From Limnohabitans sp. 2KL-1 (GTDB lineage: Bacteria; Pseudomonadota; Gammaproteobacteria; Burkholderiales; Burkholderiaceae_C), in contig NZ_NESL01000002.1 in the NCBI RefSeq assembly GCF_003063435.1, forward strand, positions 496,001-560,000: 64,000 nucleotides of DNA, written 5' to 3'. Position 1 is the first letter of the stretch; every line of letters starts with the position of its first letter. The notes below the pieces were generated by a model. It was not told the origin of the DNA and did not search any database. It was given only the letters and a program-made list of their open reading frames with translations. The translations under genes and the position numbers were made by a program. This document shows positions 1 to 8,432 of this stretch, one piece after another.

Positions 1-211
1 TTCGCAGTGGTGACTTCGGCACAGACTTTGTCATCGCAAGCGAAGTGTGGCGATGTCAAGAGGGCATGAATTCGCTGAACGACACGGGGCAAATCCTCCG
101 GATTGTCGGTATGACAAAATCAAACCCATGCGCACAAACCCAGGCCCCATTGACGTAGCACCGAGCACAGCACAAGCCGTGTTTGACCACAGTACTTTGG
201 CCACGCATGCG

Positions 212-601
212 ATGGCCAGCCTCCCGGACATCAGACACGCACTGCAACAATTACCCCATCTGCAACTGGCCATTGTTTTCGGTTCATGCGCCAAGGGCAC
301 CCAAAAGCCGGACAGTGACCTCGACATTGCTGTTGCATTCAATCAAGTCATGAGCGTGCAGCAACATATAGACACCATCGCAGCCCTGGCGCTCGCCACA
401 GGACGCCCCATTGACCTGATTGATTTGCGCACCGTGGGAGAACCCCTGCTGGGTCAAATCATGCAACATGGCATTAGGATCATGGGCAGCGATGTGCTGC
501 ACGCCCAATACATGATGCGGCACGTCATGGATGCCGCTGACTTCATGCCTTACCAGGCACGCATACTGCAAGAAAGGAGGCTAGCGTGGATCAACAAGTA
601 A
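212..601 (+). CDS. mntA: MntA-like nucleotidyltransferase antitoxin
   Basis: About 129 residues, a minimal nucleotidyltransferase (MNT) of the pol-beta superfamily. The signature G-S-x10-D-x-D is intact: GS at residues 24-25, then DLD ten residues later. In the MntA/HepT (type VII) toxin-antitoxin family, MntA transfers AMP from ATP to a tyrosine of the HEPN toxin and silences it. The next gene is that toxin, overlapping by 16 nt, so the two are translationally coupled. The reading frame is open further upstream (ATG at 128 and 47), but the start at 212 puts the GS motif at the usual distance from the N-terminus. No clear Shine-Dalgarno precedes any candidate, so the start is uncertain. Confidence 0.8.
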   Translation: MASLPDIRHALQQLPHLQLAIVFGSCAKGTQKPDSDLDIAVAFNQVMSVQQHIDTIAALALATGRPIDLIDLRTVGEPLLGQIMQHGIRIMGSDVLHAQYMMRHVMDAADFMPYQARILQERRLAWINK

Positions 602-1023
602 TGGATCAAAAGCTCGAATCCTTGCGTCGCTGTCTGGCACGCATTGAATCCAAGCAACCTTTTGATGCAGACCAACTCGCTGACGACTTTGACCTACAAG
701 ACATCGTGTCCCTGAACCTGACGCGTGCAGTACAAATGGCCGTGGACATTGGGGCTCACATTGCGGCCAGTCATAACCGGCCAGGCCCGGCCACCATGGG
801 GGAAATCTTCGACCAGCTGGCCAGCATGGGCGTCATCAGCGCCGATCTGGCCTCACAACTCAAGAAATCCGTCGGTTTTCGCAACATCGCTGTGCACAAC
901 TACAGCACCATCAACTGGCAAGTGGTGCACGCCATCATTGCGACCCACCTGCAAGACTTCAACCACTTCGCCCGTGCCGTGATCCTCTGGCAAACGCAAA
1001 AGGCGTCATCACCACGGATTTGA
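586..1023 (+). CDS. hepT: HepT-like HEPN-domain ribonuclease toxin
   Basis: 145 residues, all-helical HEPN protein of the HepT/DUF86 group. The catalytic motif R-x4-H-x-Y is present as R99, H104, Y106 (RNIAVHNY), the arrangement in which the tyrosine is AMPylated by MntA. These proteins cleave RNA (tRNA in the characterised pairs) when not modified. The GTG at 586 is preferred because AAAGGAGG (573-580) lies 5 nt upstream. An ATG at 601 overlaps the antitoxin stop (TAATG) and is the alternative, giving 140 residues. The order antitoxin then toxin is typical of the family. The pair sits alone, with no mobile element visible beside it. Confidence 0.85.
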   Translation: MDQQVMDQKLESLRRCLARIESKQPFDADQLADDFDLQDIVSLNLTRAVQMAVDIGAHIAASHNRPGPATMGEIFDQLASMGVISADLASQLKKSVGFRNIAVHNYSTINWQVVHAIIATHLQDFNHFARAVILWQTQKASSPRI

Positions 1024-1040
1024 GCCCACCCCCGGATGGC

Positions 1041-1991
1041 TCACAAAAGGTGGTGTTGCAACACCCACAGCAAGCCACTGAGCGTGAAAAACGACACCAC
1101 CGTGGTCACCAGCAGCGTGGCGGCACTGATGGCGCCATGCCCATGGCGCTGGCTCAGGATGGTGTAGATGCCCAGCATGGGCAAGGCCCCGGTGAGCAAG
1201 GCCGCAGAGCGCAGGGCCGGATCGGCAATCGGCACCGCCCACATCAGCACCGCCCACATGGCCAGCGGATGCAAAAACAATTTGCCAAAGGCGATTTGCG
1301 ACACCGTGCCCTTGAGCCCCCCTGCCTTGAGCCCCACCAGCGAGCCCCCAATCACGAACAGCGACAAGGCCGCACTGGCCTGCGCAAACAGGTTGATGGT
1401 GCGGGCAAAGGGCGCGGGCATCTGAGCGCCTGACAGCGAAAACAGGAAACCGGCCACGATGCCGATGATCATCGGGTTTTTGACCAGGCCTTTGAGCGTT
1501 TGCAGCAAAGCCTGCTTCCACTGCCCGGGCTGCCCTTGGCTGTCGGCCACGGCCAGCAGCAACGGGATCAGGAGCAGGTTTTCAACCACCATGTTGAGCG
1601 CCAGCGCCACGCCCGCCACCGGCCCCAAGGTCAGCAGCATGATCGGGTACCCCACAAAGCCACTGTTGGGACAAGACATGCCCATGGCCATCATGCTGCT
1701 GTAACTGAGCGTGTGGCCTTGCACCTTGCGCGCCCAGAACAAGCCACCCAGAAGCACCGCCATCGACCCCAGCGCATACGCCAGCAGATACTGGGCGTTC
1801 AGGATTTCACCAATGCTGCGCTGCGACAGCGCATTGAACAGCAAGGCCGGCAAGGCCAGGTTGATCGTGAATTTGCCAAACACCTGCATGTCGGCCCTGG
1901 CAAACACGCCCCGACGGGTGAAGAAATAGCCCAGCGCAATGGCCAGGTAAATCGGGCCAGTGATGCCCAAGATATCAAAAGTCGCGTTCAT
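1041..1991 (-). CDS. AEC family transporter (auxin efflux carrier/malonate permease type)
   Basis: 316 residues, about ten hydrophobic transmembrane segments and no signal peptide. It has the layout of the AEC family (TC 2.A.69): two five-helix halves, with a polar NSGFVGYP-type motif in the first half (around residues 112-119) and a conserved GALPMLGIY segment near residue 282. Family members export or import carboxylates and auxin-like anions by secondary transport. The substrate cannot be read from the sequence. The gene is transcribed alone. The 245 bp upstream (1992-2236) hold no gene and presumably its promoter, and its 3' end converges on hepT with only 17 bp between them. Confidence 0.82.
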   Translation of the reverse strand: MNATFDILGITGPIYLAIALGYFFTRRGVFARADMQVFGKFTINLALPALLFNALSQRSIGEILNAQYLLAYALGSMAVLLGGLFWARKVQGHTLSYSSMMAMGMSCPNSGFVGYPIMLLTLGPVAGVALALNMVVENLLLIPLLLAVADSQGQPGQWKQALLQTLKGLVKNPMIIGIVAGFLFSLSGAQMPAPFARTINLFAQASAALSLFVIGGSLVGLKAGGLKGTVSQIAFGKLFLHPLAMWAVLMWAVPIADPALRSAALLTGALPMLGIYTILSQRHGHGAISAATLLVTTVVSFFTLSGLLWVLQHHLL

Positions 1992-2236
1992 TCCAACCGT
2001 TCAGTGTGTGAGGCCGCCAGCGCTGCCAAGTGCAGGGTATGCCGTGCCCCTTGCTTCAGATTTTTCTGCCTTGATTGTATTTTTATGTGCCAGGGCCTAA
2101 CCCAGCCCCGACCGGACCGATGTGCTGACCGTTTGGCGCTTGGCTGCAGCCAGGCTTCGCGCCATCTCTCGGCAAAAAAGCCACTCAGCCATCCGGCACA
2201 ACACATGCTGACCAAGTCACAGCCCCTCGCCATCCG

Positions 2237-3466
2237 TCACCGGGGACACCGCGCTGCGCTGCGCACCACAAACAGCGTCAAGCCGCACAGACTCAGGCCC
2301 ATGTATGCGGCAACCACGTTGATATGCTGGCTGGCCGTGACATCGCTCAGCCAAGGCAGGCCCACACACAGGACCACGAAGCCCCCTTGGATGACGATGC
2401 ACAGCCTGGAATACACCGAGGCCAGCCCTTTTTGAAACGGCCAATGCGCATAAGCTGCAGCAAAGCAGGCCGCGATCTGCCATGCCGCCAACGGCCACAC
2501 ATAGCCCGACAGACCTTGCCAGCGCACATCAAGCCAGCCCAAAGCCAAAGCCATTTGCGCCAATGCCCCCACGCCCAGTACCAAGACTGACGCACTCCAG
2601 GCCACATGCACAGGGCTCAAGCGAACGGCGGTGGCACTGCCCAACACCACCTGCGCCCAGGCCGTGTGGACCAGCGCGGGAATGAAGCTCAGAATGCGCA
2701 ACACGGCCAGCAACCAGCCTGCCTCCTGCGCGCCGTAATGCGCGGGCCAACTCACCGCCAAAGCGGTGGCGGCCAGGCCATCGACCAAGGCATGCAGCAT
2801 CTTGAGCCGGGCACTGCGCGGATCAGACTGGGGCGCAGCGGATTCATCCCCACCGGATGCGTGCTGTGTGCCACCTTGTGTGACAGCCCCCGCCTGCCAG
2901 GCAGGCCGCAACCACCAGGCTCCGGCGACATAGCCCAAAACAGCCGAACCCAGCAGCACCGACGCACCCGCGTCATGAAAGCACCACGCCCCCAGCACCA
3001 CCGCCAACGCGGCCAGCACCGGCGGCACCATGCGCACCCCGCCCATGGCCCAGCGGCTGCCCACACGCAGCGTCAGGCTTTGCGCCAATTGCCAACTCAG
3101 TTGTGTCAAGCACAGGGCAGCGGCCCAGGCCCACACCGCGCCCCAGTGGCCCAAGCCCGCCCAGGCCGCACCCACCGCCGCCAAAGGCGCAAGCCACAGC
3201 ATGCGGCGAACGCTTTGCCACCAGGCTTGGCGCGCCGCAGCGAAGGGTTCCTCGTGCCGGTTGGCCAGAAGGCTCAGGGGGCTTTGTGCCAGTGCCAGGC
3301 TGCCCCAGAAAAAAGCGATCTGGCTGGTGACCGAAAACACCCCCACCGCTTCGGGACTGAACAGCTTGAAAAGCACCAAGGCCAAAAAACCCTGCGCCGC
3401 CAGCGACACCAAGCTGCCCAGGGCCGCAGGTGCCGTGGCACGGGGCAAAGCTTTGAACAGGCTCAT
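2237..3466 (-). CDS. Wzx-like polysaccharide flippase/export membrane protein
   Basis: 409 residues, very hydrophobic, with about a dozen predicted membrane helices and no soluble domain. It opens with MSLFKALPRATAPAALGSL, like the N-terminus of oligosaccharide flippases of the MVF/MOP superfamily. The ATG at 3466 overlaps the stop of the preceding glycosyltransferase as ATGA; the frame is open further upstream, but that would overlap the neighbour extensively. It is the last gene of a four-gene operon with three glycosyltransferase genes, which points to translocation of an undecaprenyl-linked repeat unit across the inner membrane. Sequence similarity to classical Wzx is weak by eye, so the role rests mainly on topology and context. 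Confidence 0.7.
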   Translation of the reverse strand: MSLFKALPRATAPAALGSLVSLAAQGFLALVLFKLFSPEAVGVFSVTSQIAFFWGSLALAQSPLSLLANRHEEPFAAARQAWWQSVRRMLWLAPLAAVGAAWAGLGHWGAVWAWAAALCLTQLSWQLAQSLTLRVGSRWAMGGVRMVPPVLAALAVVLGAWCFHDAGASVLLGSAVLGYVAGAWWLRPAWQAGAVTQGGTQHASGGDESAAPQSDPRSARLKMLHALVDGLAATALAVSWPAHYGAQEAGWLLAVLRILSFIPALVHTAWAQVVLGSATAVRLSPVHVAWSASVLVLGVGALAQMALALGWLDVRWQGLSGYVWPLAAWQIAACFAAAYAHWPFQKGLASVYSRLCIVIQGGFVVLCVGLPWLSDVTASQHINVVAAYMGLSLCGLTLFVVRSAARCPR

Positions 3467-4383
3467 GACTTGCCGCCGAACACGGCACGCCATACCGGCA
3501 AGTGCTGCAATTGCGCATGCCAAGTCAGGCGCTGCAAATGGCGTCGGTCGGTCTGCAGCGCGGGCGCACGCAGCAAAGCTTGTTGCCAGGACAACCCGGA
3601 TGCACCCAGGTTCACAAACTGCACACGCCCCGGATGCGCCAGCGCAGTGCGCTGTGCCCATGCATAAGGGTTGCCGATGACGGGCAGCCCCACGGCCAGG
3701 TACTCCAGCATTTTGGTAGAGGTTTGCTCACTCAGCGGCAGCACATCGGGCATCAAATTCAGGCCGCAACGTGCGCGCAGCAATTGCTGTGGCACCTCGG
3801 CCTGCGGCACGCGCCCAGTGACGTGGATGTGGTGCAAGCCTTGCAGCACCACTTGCAAAGGTGCAGGCACATCGCCCACCAGCAGCAGCGTGATGCCTGC
3901 CTGGTCCAAGTTGTAGAGCGTCGGCAAAAAATGCAGCAGGCGGCTCATCTCCCCCAGATACACCAGATCGAATGCCGGGGCATGCAGGGCCTGCGCCGTC
4001 AAAAACTGCTCGGGCACACCCATGTCGCGCAAGGCATAAGGTACGGCATCGTGAAACCCCATACGCTCGCGAACCCACTCGCTTTGAAAGACCCGGAAAT
4101 CCGGCACCGGGTGCTGCCATCGCTTGACCCGATCCTTTAGCCAGGCCAGCGGCGCCACACTGGCCGAAGCGTATTCGTGCACCTGCACCGCAGATTGCAA
4201 ACGCCGGGCCTGGTCGTTGGGCACGCGTCCGCAAATCCACCACACGGCTTCGGCCGCATCGGGCACCGTCTGAGCATGCACATGCAGCTGCACCGCGTGG
4301 CCCAGCCCCTCAATGTGCCGGGTGTAAGCGGCCAACTCGGGCAAATAAGAACTGGCACCATGGACAAAGTGAACGGTGCTCAT
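3463..4383 (-). CDS. Glycosyltransferase, GT4-like, short
   Basis: 306 residues. The C-terminal half carries the nucleotide-sugar binding pattern of GT-B enzymes: SEQTSTKMLEYLAVGLPVIG near residues 230-250, with two glutamates around the E-x-E region. The N-terminal half (HFVHGASSYLPELAAYTRHI) is the acceptor-binding Rossmann domain. It is shorter than typical GT4 enzymes (about 370), mostly in the N-terminal domain. Start and stop both overlap neighbours as ATGA, so it is translated in a coupled chain from the gene at 4380-5585 into the flippase. It probably adds one sugar of the exported repeat unit; donor and acceptor are unknown. Confidence 0.68.
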   Translation of the reverse strand: MSTVHFVHGASSYLPELAAYTRHIEGLGHAVQLHVHAQTVPDAAEAVWWICGRVPNDQARRLQSAVQVHEYASASVAPLAWLKDRVKRWQHPVPDFRVFQSEWVRERMGFHDAVPYALRDMGVPEQFLTAQALHAPAFDLVYLGEMSRLLHFLPTLYNLDQAGITLLLVGDVPAPLQVVLQGLHHIHVTGRVPQAEVPQQLLRARCGLNLMPDVLPLSEQTSTKMLEYLAVGLPVIGNPYAWAQRTALAHPGRVQFVNLGASGLSWQQALLRAPALQTDRRHLQRLTWHAQLQHLPVWRAVFGGKS

Positions 4384-5585
4384 GGCTTGACCTCGGGCTC
4401 TTTGGCGTTGTGATCGGCATGGTGCGGGTCGGCGCCCGGCCCTCGCTCGCACGGTGCAAAACGGCTGAGCAGCTGATCCCAAGCCTGCGAAAAATGGTTA
4501 AAACCGTGGGCCGCCACCGTCGCTTGCAAGGCGGTCTGCAAGGCCTCGGGCGCTTGTGCCAGGGCAGCTTGCACCGCATCGGCCAGGGCCTGCGCACTGG
4601 CGTCTTGCGCCAGCCACCCGGGGGCATGCGGGCCCAGCATTTCCTGCATGGCGGGGATCGGCGTGCTGACGCAGGGCACACCGCAGGCCAGCGATTCCAG
4701 CGCCGTCATCGGGTAACCCTCGTACAGCGAGCACAGCACCGTGGCGCGCCAGGCCCGGTAGGTCTGCACGCTCACGGTTTGTTGACCGTGCAAATGCAAA
4801 CGTCCTTGCGCGATCAGCGCCTGCCCGGCGCTTTGCATCTCGCCCATCAGCTCGCCATCGCCCACCACATGCAGTTGGTAGCGTGCAGGCAATTGCTGCA
4901 GCATGGCGATGAGCTGCAGGGGTTGTTTTTCTGGTGACAGTCGGCCGACAAAACCCAGAGGGATCACGTCTTGTGGGGCCACACCTTGGGGGATCGGTTG
5001 GCATGCGGTGTCGTGTGCGGCGTTGCCTGGGCTGCCGGATGTGACGGACGAATCGCTGACGCTGACTGTGCCCGGCATCACCGCCGGGTTGCGGATCACG
5101 CACATGGCTTGGCCCCAGCCCAAACCATCGGGGGCATCGCGGCCATCGCGGCCATCGCACACTGGCCCCATCACCCGCCTGAAGCTGGCCTCAGACGTTT
5201 GCGATGCACACACCACCTGGCTAGCCAGGCGGTACACGGTTTGCAGCCAGCGGGTCTTGCCGGGTGGGGCGCCGGCTTGCTGCAGCACCTCGCTCAAAGG
5301 ACCATGCACCCAGACCACGCTGGGCCTGGCGCTCAACCAACCCAGGGCCACCGCCCAATAGGCAGGCCAGAAGTTGTTGGAAGCCAACAGCACCTGTGCC
5401 TGGCGTGCCGCTCGCCAGCAAGCCCACAGCGAAGGCCTGCCCTGGCGCACCGACAGGCGCGCGACCTGCCAGCCACGCGCAGCCAGCGCCGATGTCAACA
5501 AGCTCAGCGTGGTCTGCACGCCGCCCACACCGGTCTCTTCGGTCAACAACAAAACTCGGCGTGTGGGGCGCATCGGCAAAGGCAT
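4380..5585 (-). CDS. Glycosyltransferase family 4 (group 1)
   Basis: About 401 residues. The N-terminal domain starts RRVLLLTEETGVGGVQTTLS, the glycine-rich GG.Q loop of GT4 enzymes. The C-terminal domain contains FVGRLSPEKQP and SLYEGYPMTALESLACGVP, which includes the E-x7-E donor-binding motif. It should move a sugar from a nucleotide donor to the lipid-linked chain at the inner face of the membrane. Candidate starts are ATG 5585 (7 nt after the upstream stop), ATG 5573 and GTG 5603 (overlapping); 5585 is chosen on spacing. A histidine/aspartate-rich C-terminal tail (HHADHNAKEPE) looks disordered. Second gene of the 8.0-2.2 kb operon. Confidence 0.82.
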   Translation of the reverse strand: MPLPMRPTRRVLLLTEETGVGGVQTTLSLLTSALAARGWQVARLSVRQGRPSLWACWRAARQAQVLLASNNFWPAYWAVALGWLSARPSVVWVHGPLSEVLQQAGAPPGKTRWLQTVYRLASQVVCASQTSEASFRRVMGPVCDGRDGRDAPDGLGWGQAMCVIRNPAVMPGTVSVSDSSVTSGSPGNAAHDTACQPIPQGVAPQDVIPLGFVGRLSPEKQPLQLIAMLQQLPARYQLHVVGDGELMGEMQSAGQALIAQGRLHLHGQQTVSVQTYRAWRATVLCSLYEGYPMTALESLACGVPCVSTPIPAMQEMLGPHAPGWLAQDASAQALADAVQAALAQAPEALQTALQATVAAHGFNHFSQAWDQLLSRFAPCERGPGADPHHADHNAKEPEVKP

Positions 5586-5592
5586 CCTGCTG

Positions 5593-8031
5593 TCAACGCG
5601 CACCGCGCCCGGTCAGCACGGTCTGAATGGTTTTGAACACGATCAACAAGTCCATGGCCAAGCTGTAATGCGTGATGTAGTACAGGTCATAGCTCAGCTT
5701 AATGGCCGTTTCATCGACGCTGGCCGCATAACCTTGCTGCACCTGGGCCCACCCGGTCAGGCCGGGGCGCACCAGGTGGCGGTAAGGGTAGCTGGGCATT
5801 TGCTCGGCAAACTGATGCACAAAGCCCTCTTGCTCAGGACGCGGGCCGATCAGGCTCATGTGGCCCATGAGCACATTGAACAGCTGCGGAATTTCATCCA
5901 GCCGGGTGCGGCGAATCCAGTGGCCAAAGCGGGTGATGCGCGGGTCGTCGGTCTGGGCAAAGCGGGCCTTGGCCTGCGCTTCATGCCGCATGCTGCGGAA
6001 CTTCCAGATGCGAAAACGCTGGCCATGCAAACCGGTGCGCAGTTGGCTGTACAAAGCCGGGCCGGGCGAATCGAGCCTGACCCCACAAGCCACCAGCACC
6101 GCCAACGGCAACCACACAGGCATCAAGACACACACCACCGTCACATCGATCAGGCGCTTGGCCAGGTCATAGGCCGGGTTGCCATCGGTCTGCCACAGTT
6201 CGTTGTCCAGGGTCTTGGCGGCGATGCGACCGGTCACGGTTTCCTGCAGCGATTCGGGGCTGTACAAGTGGATGTGCTGCAGCTTGAGGGCCGTCAGAAA
6301 ACGGCGGCGCTCCGGGCAAGCCTCGGCATCCGGCAAGACCACCGCGCCCTCGCAGGCCAACGCCATGCCGGGTGCCATGCCGTGCTCGGGCCAGCGCAGC
6401 AAGCGGATGCGGGGCAAGGTAGGCGCATGGGCCTCATGCAGCCAAGGGGTCAGCAGTTCGGGCACGCGAGGGTCCTGGTACACCAGCCTGAAGGGGCGAT
6501 GGCGCAAAAACCACTGGTCGGCCAGCCAGAACCAGAAAGTGGACAACAGGTAACTGAGCAACAAGGCACCACGCGAATAAGGCTGCTGCAACAGGGCAAA
6601 AGCCAGCGGGGTCAACCAGAACGGCAAACCGGTGGTGACCAACAACAAGCTGCCGCGCTCGGCCGCCGGCATGTGCGCCCCCCGGTACAGCAAATGTGCC
6701 GCCACGGCATAGGGCACCAGGCTGGCCAGCACCGTGTTGCCAAAGTCCACCGTGGCCCAACCCCAAGCCATCAGGATCTGGCTGATGGCGTACGCCAGCC
6801 CGATCATCAGCAAGCCGAGCAAACTCCAGACCAGGTGGGCACTTTGCCGGTGCGCTTGCTGCGAAGCCAACTGCTTTTTGTGGCGACTGGGCCGCGTCAT
6901 GGGCCAGCTGGCCGTGTGCATCAAAGGGGCTTGCTGGTAAATGGCCAGCACCGGCGCGGCCATGGCCTCGGGCTGAAACGCCGCCTCGTAGCGCGCGCGT
7001 GCAGAACCACCCTGGCGCTGACGTAAGGGCGCATCGACCAGCAGGGTCTGCAGCGCGTCAGCCACCGCTTGCGGTGTGTTGGGCACCAGCAAAGCATTGT
7101 CCCCGTCGGTCAACATTTCTTCGATGCCCGGCAAACGGGTGGCCACGACCGCCATGCCGGCGCGCATGGCCTCCAGGATGGCCATCGGCAAACCTTCATG
7201 GTCGGACAACAGCACAAAAATCTGGTGCTGCGCCAAGCGCTCGGCGACCTTGTCCACATCGCCCTCAAATTCAATGTGGGGCAAAAAGGCTGCGGCCTGC
7301 TGGTGTGTCGCCAAATCAGGCCCACCCCCCAAAAACCGCGTGACCGGCCGCAGGCCTTGCTGAGCCAGCAGCGCCAAGGCCGCGATCAACACATCAGGCC
7401 GCTTGGGCGCTGCCATGCGGGCCACCATGACCAGCTGCGGCGCATCGGCCTGCAGGTCACTGCGCCAGGGCACATCGCCCATGGCGTTGTGCACCACACT
7501 CACCCGCTCGGGCTGCATGGGCAAGCGGCTGGCCAGTTCTTTTTCATAGGCCGACACACAGACCATGCGCGTGGTCCAGGCGGCCAGCATGGCTTCGGCC
7601 AGCCAGGCGTTGGTGCGAATCAGCCAGGGGGCCTGCGGCTTGAAACCAAAGCCATGCACGGTGTAGACCACCGGAATCTGCCCGATCTTGCCCGCCAAGC
7701 GTGCGATCACCCCCGCCACGGCACTGTGCGCGTGGATGACATCGGGCGACAAGCTGCGCACATGCGCCAACAGGGCGCGCAGCGAAGCCAGCACCTTGAA
7801 CGGACTGAGCGAGTTTTGCAAACTTGGCAGCGGCAAGACCTCGATGCCCAGGGACGTCAAGGCCTGGCCGAGCGCGCTGTGCGTGTCATCGCCACCGATC
7901 ACCACCGTGAACCGCACCCGGTGCTGCAAAGCGCGGCACAACTCCAGCACATGCGTCTGGGCCCCACCGGCTTCACCTTTGGTGATGACCAGCAGAACGT
8001 GGGAGATGGGGGAATGAACAGGGGCAGACAT
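5593..8031 (-). CDS. Fusion: GT4 glycosyltransferase plus polyprenyl-phosphate sugar-1-phosphate transferase
   Basis: 812 residues with two enzymes in one chain. Residues 1-370 are a GT4 glycosyltransferase (KGEAGGAQTH near 18-27; DHEGLPMAILEA near 277-288 with the E-x7-E pair). Residues about 400-515 contain roughly four membrane helices. Residues about 622-812 are a bacterial sugar transferase of the WbaP/WcaJ (PHPT) type: a KRLIDV membrane-entry helix, DSPGPALYSQLR, KFRSM, RLDEIPQLFNVL with the Asp-Glu pair near 712-713, and RPGLTGWAQV. PHPT enzymes start glycan synthesis by placing sugar-1-phosphate on undecaprenyl phosphate. Joining this step to a glycosyltransferase is uncommon. ATG 8031 is chosen; ATG 8043 is the alternative. 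It is the first gene of the operon. Confidence 0.85.
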   Translation of the reverse strand: MSAPVHSPISHVLLVITKGEAGGAQTHVLELCRALQHRVRFTVVIGGDDTHSALGQALTSLGIEVLPLPSLQNSLSPFKVLASLRALLAHVRSLSPDVIHAHSAVAGVIARLAGKIGQIPVVYTVHGFGFKPQAPWLIRTNAWLAEAMLAAWTTRMVCVSAYEKELASRLPMQPERVSVVHNAMGDVPWRSDLQADAPQLVMVARMAAPKRPDVLIAALALLAQQGLRPVTRFLGGGPDLATHQQAAAFLPHIEFEGDVDKVAERLAQHQIFVLLSDHEGLPMAILEAMRAGMAVVATRLPGIEEMLTDGDNALLVPNTPQAVADALQTLLVDAPLRQRQGGSARARYEAAFQPEAMAAPVLAIYQQAPLMHTASWPMTRPSRHKKQLASQQAHRQSAHLVWSLLGLLMIGLAYAISQILMAWGWATVDFGNTVLASLVPYAVAAHLLYRGAHMPAAERGSLLLVTTGLPFWLTPLAFALLQQPYSRGALLLSYLLSTFWFWLADQWFLRHRPFRLVYQDPRVPELLTPWLHEAHAPTLPRIRLLRWPEHGMAPGMALACEGAVVLPDAEACPERRRFLTALKLQHIHLYSPESLQETVTGRIAAKTLDNELWQTDGNPAYDLAKRLIDVTVVCVLMPVWLPLAVLVACGVRLDSPGPALYSQLRTGLHGQRFRIWKFRSMRHEAQAKARFAQTDDPRITRFGHWIRRTRLDEIPQLFNVLMGHMSLIGPRPEQEGFVHQFAEQMPSYPYRHLVRPGLTGWAQVQQGYAASVDETAIKLSYDLYYITHYSLAMDLLIVFKTIQTVLTGRGAR

Positions 8032-8088
8032 GACAGCAAGCAAGAAGAGCCAGTATTGTCACCCCGAATGGGCTGCGGCCCGCCCGCC

Positions 8089-8118
8089 CCCCGCCCTCGC
8101 TGGCAGGCGATGGCGGGG
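8089..8118. other. GC-rich inverted repeat between two minus-strand operons
   Basis: CCCCGCCCTCGC (8089-8100) pairs with GCGATGGCGGGG (8107-8118) with one mismatch. It lies just past the stop of the ferredoxin gene and could end that transcript, but no T-run follows on the minus strand, so a Rho-independent role is doubtful. Confidence 0.4.
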
Positions 8119-8123
8119 GTGTT

Positions 8124-8432
8124 TTACAGGTCCAGCACCAAGCGAGCCGTCTGGCTGCGTGAGCAGCAAATGAGCATCTGGTCGTTGGCTTCTTGCTCTT
8201 CCGACGTGAGGAACATGTCCCAATGGTCGGGCTTGCCTGCCACCACTTTGGTCAGGCAAGTGCCGCAAACGCCTTGTTCGCAAGCAAAAGGCACATCCAC
8301 GCCCGCATCGCTGAGCACTTTCAAAATGGATTGGTCTGCGGGCACCCGGTAGGTTTCGCCGCGCTGGGCCAGATGGACTTCAAAGCTGCCATCGGCAGCC
8401 AGCGGGGTTTGGGTCAAGTCTTCGGTGCTCAT
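8124..8432 (-). CDS. Free-standing plant-type [2Fe-2S] ferredoxin
   Basis: 102 residues. Cysteines 51, 56 and 59 (CEQGVCGTCL) and C89 or C90 give the C-x4-C-x2-C-x29-C pattern of plant-type ferredoxins. It closely resembles the C-terminal ferredoxin domain of VanB-like oxygenase reductases, including the FLTSEEQ and QMLICCSRS segments, but the FMN/NAD(P)H reductase part is absent. The ATG at 8432 overlaps the stop of the Rieske oxygenase gene (ATGA), so the two are coupled and the ferredoxin should pass electrons to that oxygenase. The reductase that reduces it is not encoded in the window. Last gene of the GntR/Liv/Rieske operon. Confidence 0.85.
   Translation of the reverse strand: MSTEDLTQTPLAADGSFEVHLAQRGETYRVPADQSILKVLSDAGVDVPFACEQGVCGTCLTKVVAGKPDHWDMFLTSEEQEANDQMLICCSRSQTARLVLDL

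Noticed and set aside
3..155. Open frame running in from the left edge (51 codons, ends TAG at 153-155)
   Set aside because: It could be the end of a gene, but it is short, has no recognisable motif and overlaps alternative starts of the antitoxin gene; not enough support.
1500..2435. Long plus-strand frame of 311 codons opposite the AEC gene
   Set aside because: Rich in His, Gln and Arg, the usual shadow of a high-GC gene on the other strand; the minus-strand frame has a clear family match.
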